From Malus domestica (lineage: Eukaryota > Streptophyta > Magnoliopsida > Rosales > Rosaceae): 64,000 nucleotides of DNA. Positions 1 through 12,238 of the stretch are shown here, piece by piece. Under the pieces are notes generated by a model, which was not told the origin of the DNA, ran no database searches, and was given only the letters and a program-made list of their open reading frames with translations. Made by a program: the position numbers and the translations under genes. Position 1 is the stretch's first letter. Each line of letters opens with the position of its first letter. The DNA lies in contig NC_091671.1 of assembly GCF_042453785.1 (NCBI RefSeq), forward strand, positions 36,037,001 to 36,101,000. Reading direction: 5' to 3'.

Positions 1-1730
1 AAAAATCGAAAAAAAGGTGAGGGGGGAGGCTGGGAAGGGGAAGAGTTGGGAATAGGAAGGGAAGGAGAGTTAGGAAGAGGAAATGAGGGGTTGCTACCGG
101 CCCCCAGCCATAGCCAGAGACCGGCGGTGAGGGTTGGGAAGTGGTAGGCGGCTAGGGTTTTTGGCAGAGCAAAAAATAGTTACGGATATCTCCACTTAAG
201 TGTTTTATTTTTTCACTCATCTTTTAATAAAGATGTTATTAACAAATTTACCCTCGACAAAATGATGTATAAGCACCTGGAAGCTGTGAACGTTCCAACT
301 TCCAACGAACTATTGCTCTCTGGCTCATTTTCTTTCTCTATTATAGTATTATCCTCATTTTCTATTTCCTCCATCCGATTTGTTTTTCCTTTTTTAAATT
401 TTACTATTCTTGTTGGTCACCCAATTTGTTAATTTTGGATTTTTAGTCATTGGGTCATCGATTTGATCATTTTTGGATCTAGGTTTTTGCTGGTTGTGGC
501 AACAGAGGATGGTGGTTATGGTGGCATTATGGATTTATGTGGGTGGTGCATATGGTTGGCTGGGTGGTGTTTGTGGGGTTGTGGATTTTGTCTTAGGCCT
601 CTTTGTTGTCATTCTTGTGGTTAACAATTTACCCACCAATAAGAAACTGGAGATGCGAAATTGGGAGGCATCTTTGAATAACAATCTCACATTGTTCCTC
701 CTCAGTGAGATTGAAACGGGGAGCAAAAGAATGAACCACATCCTCCATTGACATCAAGAGACGACAGAGAAAGTTCCAATAGCCAATACACCACAATATT
801 TTGAACATGCATCAAGAGGAACCCAAGAAGGCTTGGAAACCCTAGACGACGGCTAAGGGAGAAGAAAAAACTCATGCCCTCACGAGAAGGGAATTGTAAT
901 GTTTTAACTTTTTATAACGGGTGAGATATAATGTGGGTGTGAAAATAGGATAATGAGATGACCGCCTAACATCACTCTAAAAAAATATGTACATTAATTA
1001 ATAGTTCAATTATAATTTAACCACAAACAATCACATCATAAGTTTTATAAAATATAATTTAAATAGATGATGACATATCAATTTAAAAATTTCTCCACCA
1101 AACTCTCAAATATGCACTTAAATAAAGAAATAATTCTACACCCACTCCACTAACCCTAAACCCACGACACCACTACACCCCCTCCACTATACGAGGGAAC
1201 TATACAAATTGTAAACTGGAAGCATGTATTTTCATTCATTAACTCAATGTATAAATAAGCACAACAACTATTCGATGATTATAAACAATTATTTTTTCAA
1301 AAATTATATTTTATCGAATGAGGGAACTCAAGCAGTAATATTAAAACTGTGGTTCCCATTTGACATAATTCTCCCTAGCGCTAGCGAAATTTTCCTCTTT
1401 TTTTCCTCCTCCTTCCTCTCGTGTTACCCTTTCAGAATGGGAACCACCATGCTCTTCCGGTGTCGGCGTCGAACGTGCTCCGCTCTATGCTCCGTCAACT
1501 CTTCGTAACAAGATCTCTCTCTTTTCCGATTAGTTAATCTAACTTTGCATAGAGAAACAAGTAGGACAGAATGAATAAAGAGAAGAAGAGAACATCGATC
1601 AATAGTCGCCGGCGCATGGGTTGGATTCACCGGGAAAAATGGAGGGGTGTCGTGGTTTAACTAGGTAGCTTCTCCGTGTATTTTCGATTGTGGTTGATGG
1701 AGACTGGATGGTATAATTTTTTTGTTAACA
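1..1730. other. Gene-free stretch
   Basis: No convincing gene is visible here. The first 170 bases are purine-rich and end in a GC-richer patch resembling the one near 28580-28640, so both may be copies of one dispersed repeat. Short open frames at 473-751 and 1224-1508 show no recognisable motif or plausible gene structure. The rest is AT-rich spacer. Confidence 0.5.
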
Positions 1731-2069
1731 CTAGTATATAACCATACACAAAGGGTGTGTGAAATGTTTTATTTTCGTTTTCAAAATTAAAGGATTGAGG
1801 AAGAGAGAGAGAGAATGTAGGAGTGGGAAGAGAGATTTATTTATTTTTTTTAAATTTTTAAAAATTAGAGATGTTAAAATCACTTGTAGGTGATGCTTAA
1901 ACAAAAGCAAAATTTTGTTTTGTGAAATTACATTAATGCCCTTAATTTTTTTGTTATGATAAAAGATTAAATAGTTTTTTTCACCTTCTTTTGGTTAATA
2001 AAAAGGATTCTATTAATATGTTTAAATAAGAACAAATTTAGGATTTTAGAATTTATAGATATATATAGA
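1731..2069 (-). mobile_element. Helitron-like non-autonomous element, copy 1
   Basis: The segment is partly repeated at 8876-9160, which makes it a dispersed repeat. Read on the minus strand it ends in a short hairpin (arms ACACA/TGTGT) followed about 12 bases later by CTAG and then a host T, which is the classical 3' end of a Helitron. The opposite end begins TCTATATATA, compatible with the 5' TC terminus. There is no coding capacity. The family assignment rests on the end structure only. Confidence 0.45.
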
Positions 2070-2078
2070 AAAGACAAA

Positions 2079-2490
2079 GGCCTAATTGGATTATTAGTCC
2101 CAGTGGTGATATGGTGGTTGGAAGATAGTCCATGTGGTAAAAAAAATAGGATTTAAGTCCCTGTGGTGAAGTCTATGAGGATTTATGCCCAAAATTAAAT
2201 ATTTCGTCGATTCTCCGTTAATTATTAGCACTTAAGCCAAACATATTAAGTTAAAACGAATCTCTCATTAATTGTTAGCACGTGTGGCTTACATGTAAGG
2301 CTAACTTTATTTTTTTTAGTTTCATATGTGAGTCTTATGTACTAACAATTAATGAATAGTTGACGAAATCTACAATTTTGGGCTTAAATCTAACAGATTT
2401 GACCACAATGGCTTAAATTCTAATTTTTTTTTACCACATGCTATCTTCCAATTATCTTATCACCACATAGATTATTAATCCAATTAAGCC
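2079..2490. mobile_element. Foldback (long inverted repeat) element
   Basis: The two halves are imperfect reverse complements. The left arm starts GGCCTAATTGGATTA and the right arm ends TAATCCAATTAAGCC. Pairing continues inwards for roughly 150 bases, including matching 'GGAAGATAG' and 'TGTGGTAAAAAAAA' blocks. No clear target duplication was found, so the superfamily is undecided. There is no coding potential. Confidence 0.6.
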
Positions 2491-3454
2491 TAAGATATAT
2501 GATTCATATCTAAAAAATCATTTTATATAATTAGAGGGCTTGTAAATCTCCTCAAGTAGCTAGCGAAGAATATTCTTCATCTAGGTCGTGTCTTCGGTTT
2601 TCTTTTATTCAATATCGGTTGGGATGAAAAAGAAAAAGAGATTCATGGTTTTGGACTGCTAAACCTAAACAAAGAATATTTGTTCACAATTGATATCTTG
2701 TAGTTGATAAATTGCATTATTCTTTGTTTGCAAAGTTGTTAATGTGGGATGGATATTATATCATACATCAAATCAGCAATACTTCAAATGCGCAATATAT
2801 ACATTAATATGCACAATTAACAAATACGTTAAACTGCTACACGAAATGCAAACAGTGCAAATTTATAAAAGACGATAGAGACGACAAATCTAGCACCAAA
2901 AGTACACACAACACCACCGCTAAAAGTGAGGCCACATCAAACCACCACTGGAACTACAAACCACCACTGGAACTACGAAGCTACAACAAACTGGCCAGAG
3001 CGACATAACCCAGCTAAGTGGCACAACATAACACGAACAAAATACAACCTAAAACTTAAAAACTACCTAATCCGAGAAAGTACCACCAATCAACTCGTCT
3101 CCTTGTGAGGATTGCACCTATACTAGAAAGATTCAACATCCGCCAAAAATAAACATTGCTCTAAAAATGTCTGAATGCCTAAGGTAGCGGATCGATGGAT
3201 CTGGTCGCTCAAGGCGGCACAAAACGCTACATCCCATTGCGTAGGGCAACTCATATGTCAAGTCCAGTCACCTAAGGCGATCATCCACTAGATTAGGGTT
3301 CACATGGCAATGGAGCAGCCATGTTAGAATACCTAATGCAGCGGAATTAACCAATCTTGTCAGAATACCTAATGCAGCGGAATTAACCAATCTTGTCGCC
3401 CAGAGCGGCATGGCCATCGAACACGGTCCCTAATACGGCTTGACCATCAGCTTT
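2491..3454. other. Gene-free spacer with a short tandem duplication
   Basis: No gene is recognised. A perfect 36-base unit is repeated twice in tandem at 3326-3361 and 3362-3397, immediately upstream of the copia element that starts at 3460. The sequence at 2880-3459 appears to continue at 7901 beyond that element, so it is part of the older repeat into which the copia inserted. Confidence 0.5.
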
Positions 3455-3459
3455 GGTGG

Positions 3460-3741
3460 TGTTAAGGATAGTAATCCAATGGTAGAATATGGAGACACTT
3501 GTCAAAAGATTAGAAAGGTTGTTAGAGTTAGTTACATTGTGACTTAGACAATAAGTTTCATAGAAGATAGTATATAGTCTTGATATTGGAAGAATGTATT
3601 AAGACAGAAAACATACATGAAAATATTACTTCTCTATTTTTGAGAAACTTCCCTCTCTCTCCCTATCTTCTTTCTTCTTCTCCATATCTTTCACAAGCAT
3701 TATACATCTCATTCTTCTCTGAGATTACAGCTTGGTTAACA
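3460..3741 (+). repeat. 5' LTR of the 3.5-7.9 kb copia
   Basis: A 282-bp repeat starting TGTTAAGG and ending GTTAACA, directly repeated at 7615-7895. The short terminal inverted repeat TGTTA/TAACA is visible. The 3' part is a CT-rich tract. Confidence 0.93.
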
Positions 3742-3961
3742 TGGTATCGTTGCCGGAATAGCTAATCGCTCGGTTGGATATTTTCGATCTTGAATTGCTT
3801 CCGCTCATCATTTCTGATCCCATCATCATCATTTCTGGTTTCTTGGTGTTCTTCATCTTCTCTCTACCATTTTTCTTGGTGTTCGTCTGCTGTGCACATC
3901 AAGTGTTCGATATACGTTCTCAATTGTTATTCTTCTTCAAGATTTCAGGTTTCTTGCAGAA

Positions 3962-5085
3962 ATGGTTACTGCTTCACAACTGTAGATTATTCAGTCTCCA
4001 ATTACATCCCCCATATCCACTGTTTCAACGTCTGTGACAGTAAAGCTCGATGAGACCAATTGCTTGGTTTGGAATTTTCAGATGTAGCTTCTTCTTGAAG
4101 GGCATAGAATTATGGGTTTTGTGGATGGATCTGCACCTTGTCCTGTTCAATTCATAAGGGTTATATCTAATGGGCCTGAGGTTGATTCTGAAGGAGTTCT
4201 CAAACAGAATATGATGACTACAAGATCTGGAAGATGCATTATCTTGCATTGATGCAAATGATTACTGCAACACTCTCGTCACCTGCTATTTCTTGTGCTA
4301 TAGGGAGTACTAGTGCTCAAGATCTATGGACAAGACTCAAGGAACAATTCTCAACTGTTACAAGAACAAGTATTTTTCAGATGAAGTCAGAATTACATAA
4401 TATTAAAAAGGGAAATGATTCTATTTCTTATTTGCAAAGGATCAAGGAGGCTAGAAACTATCTTTCTGCAGCTGGGGTTAAGTTTGATGATGATGATATC
4501 GTAATTCTTACTCTTAATGGCCTATCATCTGAGTATAATACCATTAGATCAATCATTAGAGGCAGGGAACATGTTATTTCTCTTAAAGATCTGAGATCTC
4601 AATTGCTTGCTGAAGAAGCAATGCTTGAGAGTGCCTTTGCAACTCCTTTTCTTATTGCGATGGCTGCTGATAATAGTGGTTCTCAGACACGTTTTAATGA
4701 GAAATCTGGACAATAGTCTTCTTACAAGAATCAAATTGCTGGGTCTAATTCTGAAGGATCTTATGGAACTCAATATGGCTCTCAGTATAAACCATTCTAC
4801 AACAAGAATAAAGGTAAAGGGAAGTTCCAATATGGTTCTAAATTTGGGAACAATAAGCCTTTTTATTCAAATCTAGCTCGTGGGATTCTTGGAACTTCAT
4901 CACTTCAGGCTAATTCTGGAAATTCTTGTCAGATATGTGGCAAATATGGTCATCTTGCTGATACACGTAGATTTCGGAACACTGAATCTGCAATAGTTGA
5001 AGGGTGTCAAATATGTGGAAGAAAGAACCACAATGCACAATTTTGTCATTTCAGGAATGCCAACATTAATTCTATTATGGATCAA
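3962..5085 (+). pseudogene. copia gag (degenerate)
   Basis: Remnant of the capsid-like gag polyprotein. A start at 3962 reads into a stop after seven codons. Beyond it a recognisable UBN2-type gag region continues, clearest at 4234-4716 (for example LWTRLKEQFS, ILTLNGLSSEY). A zinc knuckle of the CX2CX4HX4C type lies around 4930-4980, but its last Cys is changed (CQICGKYGHLADTRRF). A second knuckle-like CQICGRKNHNAQFC follows. Several in-frame stops show it is not translated as one protein. Confidence 0.85.
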
Positions 5086-7560
5086 TGAATGTTATGCATG
5101 TCAATGCATCTGCACCTCCAATGGACTCAACCTTTTCTCAGCAAGTTTGGCTTACAGATTCAGGTGCAACAAACCACATGACTGCAAACTTGAAGAATTT
5201 GTCATTCGCAACTCCTTTTCCTTCCACTGAGATGATTCAAACTGCTAGTGGTGAAGGTTTGAAAGTCTCTCATAAAGGATCTTCCATATTGCAGACTCCC
5301 TTTCATAATCTAAAATTAAATTCAGTTCTATATGTGCCCAGAATATCTCAGAATTTACTCTCTGTACACAAAATTTGTCTTAATAATAATTGCTGGTTGA
5401 TATTTGATGCTTGGTGTTTTTGGATTCAGGACAAAGCCACAGGGAGAATATTGTTCAAAGGTTTCTGCAATGATGGATTGTATCCCATCCCCTTCACGTT
5501 ATCTTCATCTCATACACCAAAAGCCTTCTTTGCAGCTTATATTGGCAAACCAGTAACCTCTAGTCTATGACACCATAGGTTAGGCCATCCCTCCAACAAA
5601 GTTGTTTCTCTTATGCTTAAGAAATCAAATGTATCTAGCATTTCTGATTCTATACATGTGATGTGTTCAAGTTGTATTGAGGGCAAAATTAGCAAACTAC
5701 CCTTTGATTCAGCCACATACAAATCTATCAAACATTTTGATATTGTACACAGTGATGTATGGGGTCATACCCCATGTCTGTCTATAGAAGGTTTTAAGTA
5801 CTATGTTACCTTCATAGATCAATATACTCGATTTTGTTGGATTTTTCCACTTGTCAATAAAGCTGATGTTTATCCCACATTTATTACATTCTATCAGTTT
5901 GTACTTAATCATTTCTCAGTGTCTATTAAAACATTTTAGAGTGATGGAGGGGCTGAGTATATAAGGAACCAGTTACAAACCTTTCTTGCTGCCAAATGCA
6001 TTAGTCACCACTTATCTTGTCCATACACCCCAAAACAAAATGGTTTGGTCAAAAGGAAACATTGTCACATTTTTGAAACTACAATTACTCCTTTTCAAAC
6101 ATCTCACCTACCTGTACCATTTTGGAATTTTGCATGTCAAACATCAGTATATCTTGTTAATCGAATGCTATCACAAACTCTGAATCAGAAATCACCATTT
6201 GAAATGCTATATGGTTCTGTCCCTGATGTCAGTCACCTCAAAGTCTTTGGTTGCTCTTGTTATCCACTCTTAAGACCTTTAACCTCTACAAAGTTACAAC
6301 TTAGAACAAATAAGTGCATTTTTCTGGGATATGCATCAAAGTACAATGGCTACCTATGTTATGAAGTCATAAAAAAGAAAGTTTATATTTCCAGGCATGT
6401 TTTGTTTGATGAATATGAATTTCCTTATTCAGTTATTGCATCAACACATGCACCAAGTCCTCATACATCACAAGTCTCAAAACCAAGTATACAACCATCA
6501 ATGCCTAATCTTGATAATGTGCTAGTCTCACCATTATCACCATCACCATTGTCCACTAATCCTAACCTACTACTTTCAACACAATCCATAAATGCAAGTG
6601 AACAATCTTCATCTACACATATCCCTGTGGCTCCTGAGGTTCCAATTGAGAACTCTATGGTCTATGAGTTTCAACCTAAAAGTATTCAATCAGTGTTATC
6701 CATTCTTCCATTGAATTTACATCCAATGCAAACCAGATCAAATAATGGTATTTCCAAAAAATAAGGCATTTCTTACTACAATTCAAGAAAGTGGGACTGT
6801 GGATCTCTTTACTGTTGAACTTGCAACATACAAATCTGCATTGAAGTGTAAAGTTTGGGTTGATGCAATGAAAGAAGAATTAGATACACTTCATACTCAG
6901 TCTATATGGAGTCTAGTTTCTCTTCTTGCATAGAAAAACATTATTTGTTGTAAATGGGTGTTTAAGATTAAAAAAAATGCTGACGGATCCATAGGGAGAT
7001 ATAAGGATCGATTGGTGGCAAAATGATTCAATCAAGAGGAAGGCATAGATTATGGGGAAACATTCAGTCCAGTCGTTAAGCCAACAACTGTGAGGCTTAT
7101 GTTGGCTATGGCAACTCATTTTTGGTGGAATTTGAGACAATTTGATGCTGATTGGGCCGGAGACCCTAATGATAGAAGATCTACTACTAGTTTTGTGATA
7201 TTTTTGGGTTCAAATCCGATCTCGTGGTCCTCTAAGAAGCAACAAACAGTATCCAGGTCATCAACGGAGGCCGAGTATTGAGCACTTGCTGCTACTGCAG
7301 CTGAACTGGATTGGATTAAGCAATTATTAACCTTTGTGCATCTTGATATTCCTTGTTCAATAGTTTTATACTGTGACAATATGTCAGCAATTGCATTAAC
7401 ATCAAATCTGGTTTTACATCAACGCACAAAGTACATTGAAGTTGACATTCATTTTGTTCGCGAACGAGTTGCAAAGCAGCAGTTGCATGTTCAGTTTGTG
7501 TCTTCCAGTGAGTAATATGCAGACATACTGACCAATGGGTTATCAGCTTCTCTCTTTTAG
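5085..7560 (+). pseudogene. copia pol: protease, integrase, truncated RT, RNase H (degenerate)
   Basis: In order: aspartic protease (LTDSGATNHMT, about 5150), GAG-pre-integrase (RLGHPSNKVV, after a stop at 5568), integrase core (HSDVWG at about 5750, then DGGAEY after a stop at 5938), and the RT N-terminus (WVFKIKKNADGS...[12 protein letters not shown]). The frame then jumps at about 7143-7150 directly into the RNase H segment ([19 protein letters not shown]) with no RT palm, so the YVDD catalytic region is missing. The RNase H tail contains two further stops. The reading frames are fragments; nothing functional can be made. Confidence 0.88.
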
Positions 7561-7614
7561 ACTCATTGACACAATCTCAGTCTTGATTCCACCTCTCCTG
7601 AGCTCGATGGGGGA

Positions 7615-7895
7615 TGTTAAGGATAGTAATCCAATGGTAGAATATAGAGACACTTGTCAAAAGATTAGGAAGGTTGTTAGAGTTAGTTACATTGTGACTT
7701 AGACAATAAGTTTCATAGAAGATAGTATATAGTCATGATATTGGAAGAATGTATTAAGACAGAAAACATAAATGAAAATATTACTTCTCTCTCTCTAAAT
7801 CTTCCTCTATCTCTCTCTATCTTCTTTCTTCTTCTCTGTATCTTTCACAAGAATTATACATCTCATTCTTCTACGAGATTACAACTTGGTTAACA
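7615..7895 (+). repeat. 3' LTR of the 3.5-7.9 kb copia
   Basis: A 281-bp partner of 3460-3741 with the same TGTTAAGG and TTAACA ends. It is preceded by the purine run GATGGGGGA and followed by the GGTGG duplication. The CT-rich section has diverged. Confidence 0.93.
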
Positions 7896-7900
7896 GGTGG

Positions 7901-8547
7901 TACAAGGTAGCGTAGCCACATAACATGTTGAGGAAAGCGTTAGAAGCATTCTTTGGTGAACACCAAATGGGCGTAAACCAACAGACCTCACCACCCAAGG
8001 TGTTGCAAGCGGCATATCTTTTGACTGGCCCAACATGTTTGTCAAAATCCATCCAAAGGTGTCATAATCAATCTGGCTGCATGAAACAGCCACCGTGGTA
8101 TCGAGCCAAGGGGTAGATCTAACCCACTAACGACTACTAAAAGTGGCTCACAAAACGGTGGGGAGAAAGGAAGAGATTAGAGAATGAAGGCGAGTTGGAT
8201 AATTTAAGAAAAGCTAAAAATAAATTGAACTGAAAAGAAAGAGAAGAGATCAGGGAAAAAAGTGGAGGGGTGGCAAGGAAAAGAGAAAAGCACAAAGGTG
8301 ATAGGTAGGAAGAGGACAAAAGGACGGAGAGATAGAGGACGAAGAAGTAGGTATATGGCGAGCTAGGAGGGATAAAAAGGGCGGAGGGAGAATGAGGGAA
8401 GAAGCAAAGAGTTGCGAGGTGGGAAGGAGATAGAGGGGAGGCAGGGAGATCTCCAATAGGCCCCAAGGGGGAGTACAGGACATGCGGTGGCGATGAAACC
8501 TAGATCTAGGATTTTTTTGGCAAAAGGTTTTCTGGTGTTTGGAGAGC
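7901..8547. other. Gene-free, purine-rich spacer
   Basis: From about 8150 to 8450 the plus strand is a long run of mixed GA sequence. It produces overlapping proline/serine-rich open frames on the minus strand that are composition artefacts. No gene or clear element is recognised. It ends at the AAG that precedes the CACTA terminus at 8551. Confidence 0.5.
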
Positions 8548-8875
8548 AAGCACTAGTAGACAAAAGCTTATCTATCACGGTCAATGATCGTAGTGGATTA
8601 CAATCCACCATGGACATAGTGCCTGTTAGTAATCTGAACCTGATAAAAACTCTTAGTTTTTACCATGGGCAATGCCCGTTGTCAAATGCAATGTAACCAC
8701 TGATTGTGCTATGGCCGTTGTGAGTTACATATTGACCATAGACCATGCCCGTTATAAGAAAAATTTCAAAAATAATTAATTATTATAAAAATAAAATATT
8801 TTTTATAAACAAAATTCACATTCAAATATTACACTAAAGCTAGCAACATAACCAATTAGTAGTAATAGTAAGAAA

Positions 8876-9160
8876 CTAGTACATGCTCACACACAAAGTG
8901 TGTGTGAAATATTTTAGTTTTGTTATTAAAATTAAAGGAGAGAGGAAGAGAGTGAGAGAGAAGTGGGAGTGGGAAGAAAGGGAGAGAAGTTTATTTGTTT
9001 ATTTTTTTTATTTGTTTAAATTAGACATGATACAATTACATATAGGTGAGGTTTAGAAAAAAAAACTGCAAAATTGTTTTTTGCTTTTTTGTTGTGATGA
9101 AGACAAAAATGTATTTTCACCTTCTTTTGGTTGACAAAATGAGTTTCATTTATATGTAGT
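8876..9160 (-). mobile_element. Helitron-like non-autonomous element, copy 2 (truncated)
   Basis: This is about the same sequence as 1731-2050 over most of its length, including the phrase ACCTTCTTTTGGTT near the right end. On the minus strand it finishes with the hairpin CACACACA/TGTGTGTG and then CTAG followed by T. The 5' end present in copy 1 is missing here. It lies inside the CACTA element. Confidence 0.45.
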
Positions 9161-9456
9161 TTAGATACCAAGCCAATGAGTTATACTACATTTTTGAACC
9201 AAACATGTACAACTTTGTTTCATACTTTAAAACAAAACTTAAGTCCTAGTTCCAAACTTGGTGCTCCAATTATATTCGTCTTCCATGCATTCTTCTCTTC
9301 AAGAAGAGACACATCTCTAGCAAGCCAATACACACTTTAAATTTATAGGTGCCTGTAATGTAAATGCAGTAGTTGATATTTGAGTTATAACCCTTCATAT
9401 ATTAGAACCACCAACCACCTATGAGATAAAGAAGGAAAAATATAAAGCTTAGAATC

Positions 9457-9737
9457 TGTTGATGCAGTGAGGACTTTGGTACAACAGAAAATGTTAAGTT
9501 TGTGACCATCGCTAGATTGCTCCGGTCACTAGTATGGATAGGTATGTAAATGGACAGAAATAGGGAAGCAAACATGAGATGTACATGGTTCACCCAGATT
9601 GACTATGTCCACGGGGTTGAGGAGTTCTCATTAATTGTGAAGGGTTTACACAAGTACATAGGTTCAAACTCTCTTTTAGTGAGTTCTAGTGAATGATTTA
9701 GTACAAATGACATTAGGAAATATTGTGAGAGGATATA
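9457..9737 (-). repeat. Truncated 3' LTR of the Tat element
   Basis: Begins TGTTGATGC and matches 21263-21545 with scattered substitutions, then diverges abruptly at about 9738. The U3 part with the enhancer-like repeats seen in the other LTR is missing, and so is the expected polypurine tract. Confidence 0.8.
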
Positions 9738-9997
9738 AGAATGATAAGTTTCCACTCTTTTCATTGTCTTCATTTGCTCATTTTGTAGTAATTTTTTGAG
9801 ACAGAGTGCTCTTATAGTTGAGAGGGTTTTCGGTAGTCTTCTCCACGATATCAAATGCTTTCACTCTTTTTGTTTGAGTATTCATGTATTTGGTTAAGAA
9901 CATGATGAACTGGTTGAGCTTTTCTTCGTGCCCTAGGATCTTCTTAGGTTTCGATCTTTCATGTAGTGATAGAGTTTGTTTCTGTTTGTTATAGATG
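9738..9997. other. Short gap between truncated LTR and antisense ORF
   Basis: No gene is recognised. It is the presumed leader of the antisense ORF that begins at 9998. The junction with the LTR at 9738 is a deletion or rearrangement point. Confidence 0.4.
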
Positions 9998-10041
9998 TCA
10001 GAGCCTGGAAGTCCTAGTGATGAGGGCTCCCCTAGTTCTAG

Positions 10042-11229
10042 TGATAATTTCTCAAAAGTGCATGTCTAATGCGTTTTGATTATACCCGTTACATGTTTTT
10101 CTCTAGTAATTTATCAAATTTGTGCTTTGGTCAAATAGGTTTTATATCTAATTTGTTTTAATTTTTTACTGATGGTATATTAATGTTAATGTGCAAGACT
10201 ATGAGAATGTTGCAAGGCAATTAAAGGGTGAGGCACAAGACAATAAATTGGTGATTAACTCTATGTCGGTTACTGAAAAGAAATGAAGAAAAGAGAAGGC
10301 AAAGAAGAAGAAAAAGAAACGGCCAGCCATTACCATTTCAATATGGCATTAAGGCTTATCAATGACCATTATTCAAATGGTTATGGGGATTGACATTAAC
10401 ATATTAATAATGGGTTGATGAATGACCATTATTCAAGAAGAATATGAAGGGAGGTTGGCTGTGGCAGTAGCTTATATAATCTCCATTTGATTGTTTTCCA
10501 AAGGGGGCTGGCTTTTTCATAATTTTAGACTTTTCTTTTTCTATTTAGTTTATGGAGAACTAATCTCCCTAGGTAAGGTTAGGGGGGGAAACCTATATTA
10601 CGATTATTTAGTTTTATTATTTCGATTCTATTTCGGAGTTTTAATGACAATTTTACATTGTGGATTTTCAATGGAATTTCTATTCTATTTTCGGATTGAT
10701 GAATCTTGGTTATGATTCATAGGTTTAATCATGTTTTTCCTATAGTTTTGTTTCACATTCATGCTTTTAGTGAATTGAATAAATTAGTAGATTGGTACGA
10801 TTTCGACGAAGTAATTTCTTAATATTTTGTTGCCGTAGGTACAAATTATATTTGGGATTATTTCTATAAGAAATTGAATGGGTGTTTTGTTTTGAATATC
10901 TGCAATGAAAATCACTTTTCAAGAAGTTTTATATGAGGAAAACTTAATTGCTATATTTTCCGGTTGAGATCACTTCTTGTTGGTATCTCAGTTGAGTTAT
11001 AAAAAGGAATCGAAATAGTGAAATTGCATAGTTGTATGTGGGTGGAACCCTGATGCTTTAGTGTTTTTAATTGTTGAACTTTTCTTCTATAAGTTACATC
11101 TCATTCAATATTGTTCTTTGTTTCAGTCTTGATAATTCTGCATTTTTTTTCAACGCTCTTTGAGGAATACAACACTCAAACTTTGAGTGTATACTGCTAC
11201 GCGACACCTGCACTTGGGTTTAGCAAGCA
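10042..11229 (+). repeat. 5' LTR of the nested gag-only element
   Basis: Starts TGATAATTTC directly after TCTAG and ends TTAGCAAGCA directly before the PBS. Its last 288 bases are repeated at 12235-12522. The left boundary is inferred from the target duplication because the partner LTR is truncated. Confidence 0.75.
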
Positions 11230-11422
11230 AATTTTTGGCGCCGTTGCTAAGGGAGCGATTTGGCGAGGAGTGCAGAATTTTTTTTCTCCCACTCGGTACA
11301 CTCTTTCCATTTATTTATTTATTATTATTTTTTTTGGTTGTTGTTTTCGTTGGTTAGCTAATTTTTAGTTTTATTTGTATTTGTATTTGTATTTTTTTTT
11401 CTTTCTTCTTTCTTAAATTTTT

Positions 11423-12238
11423 ATGCGATATCGTGATCACCGAGGCAGATTTGCTAAACGTCCAGAAACTAAAATTGAAACTTTGTTTGGAGATCTTTTT
11501 TATAGTGATAGTGAGTCTGTCAACATGGCTGACCGTGCAGTTATTGAAGTTGAGGGAAACCCTCCCCCTAGAACATTGAAAGACTATTTGCATCCAACTC
11601 GTGTTGCATCTCCTTCATGCATTGTCTTTCCTGCTAATATGCCAAATTATGAATTTAAATATGGAATGGTTCATCTTTTTCCTATTTTTCATGGTTTAGA
11701 AAATGAAGATCCTTATGTGCATGTTAGGGAATATGAGGATGCTGTTAATACTTTTTATAATATTGCACATAATCAATTGGATGGAGTGAGATTAAATTTT
11801 TTTTTCCATTTTCTTTAAAAAACAAAGCAAAAAGTTGGTTGTATGCATTATAGGCTAGGTCTATTCGTTCGTGGTCTGAAATGACTGATGAATTTTTTCA
11901 AATTTTTTTTCCGGATCATAAGACTACGGCTTTAAAGCAACAAATTTCTACTTTTTCTCAAAAAGAGAGTGAATCATTGTATCAAACATGGCAAAGATTT
12001 AAGAATCTTTTAAATTTGTGCCCACATCATGGTTTTGAAGATTGGCATCTTGCTAGTTTCATCTACGAGGGTCTCCTCTCTCGAGATCGTCAATTTCTTG
12101 AGTCTATGTGTAATGGATAATTTATGTCAAAAGAACCTGATGATGCTTTAGATTTCCTAGATCAAATTGCTAAAAAAGCCCATCAATGGAAAGGTCCTAA
12201 CCCACTTAAGAGCACTGATCGCTCTAAACCTTCCACTT
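11423..12238 (+). pseudogene. gypsy gag remnant
   Basis: An ATG at 11423 opens a frame with a typical plant gypsy gag start (LKDYLHPTRVASPSCIVFPA, PIFHGLENEDPYVHVREY). It breaks at 11818 in a run of T and resumes at 11881 (FFQIFFPDHKTTALKQQIST, ESLYQTWQRFKNLLNLCPHH), matching the retrotransposon gag domain, before a stop at 12120. The end is fused to the truncated LTR. Structural gag would form virus-like particles in the cytoplasm; this copy is broken by one frameshift and one stop. Confidence 0.8.

Larger units (their letters stand above)
3460..7895 (+). mobile_element. Decayed Ty1/copia retrotransposon with complete LTRs
   Basis: Two direct LTRs (3460-3741 and 7615-7895) bound a gag-protease-integrase-RT-RNase H order on the plus strand, which defines Ty1/copia. 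The 5-bp target duplication GGTGG at 3455-3459 and 7896-7900 is perfect. A degenerate primer-binding site (TGGTATCG...) follows the 5' LTR at 3742, and a G-rich polypurine stretch precedes the 3' LTR. The LTRs differ at many positions and have different microsatellite lengths, so the insertion is old. Stops, frameshifts and a large RT deletion make it non-autonomous. Confidence 0.95.

Noticed and set aside
473..751. Open frames on both strands near the left edge
   Set aside because: Low-complexity hydrophobic or basic translations, no motif, no splice or promoter context, overlapping on opposite strands.
8137..8617. Several overlapping Pro/Ser/Leu-rich open frames
   Set aside because: They translate a purine-rich tract in all minus frames, which is a composition artefact.
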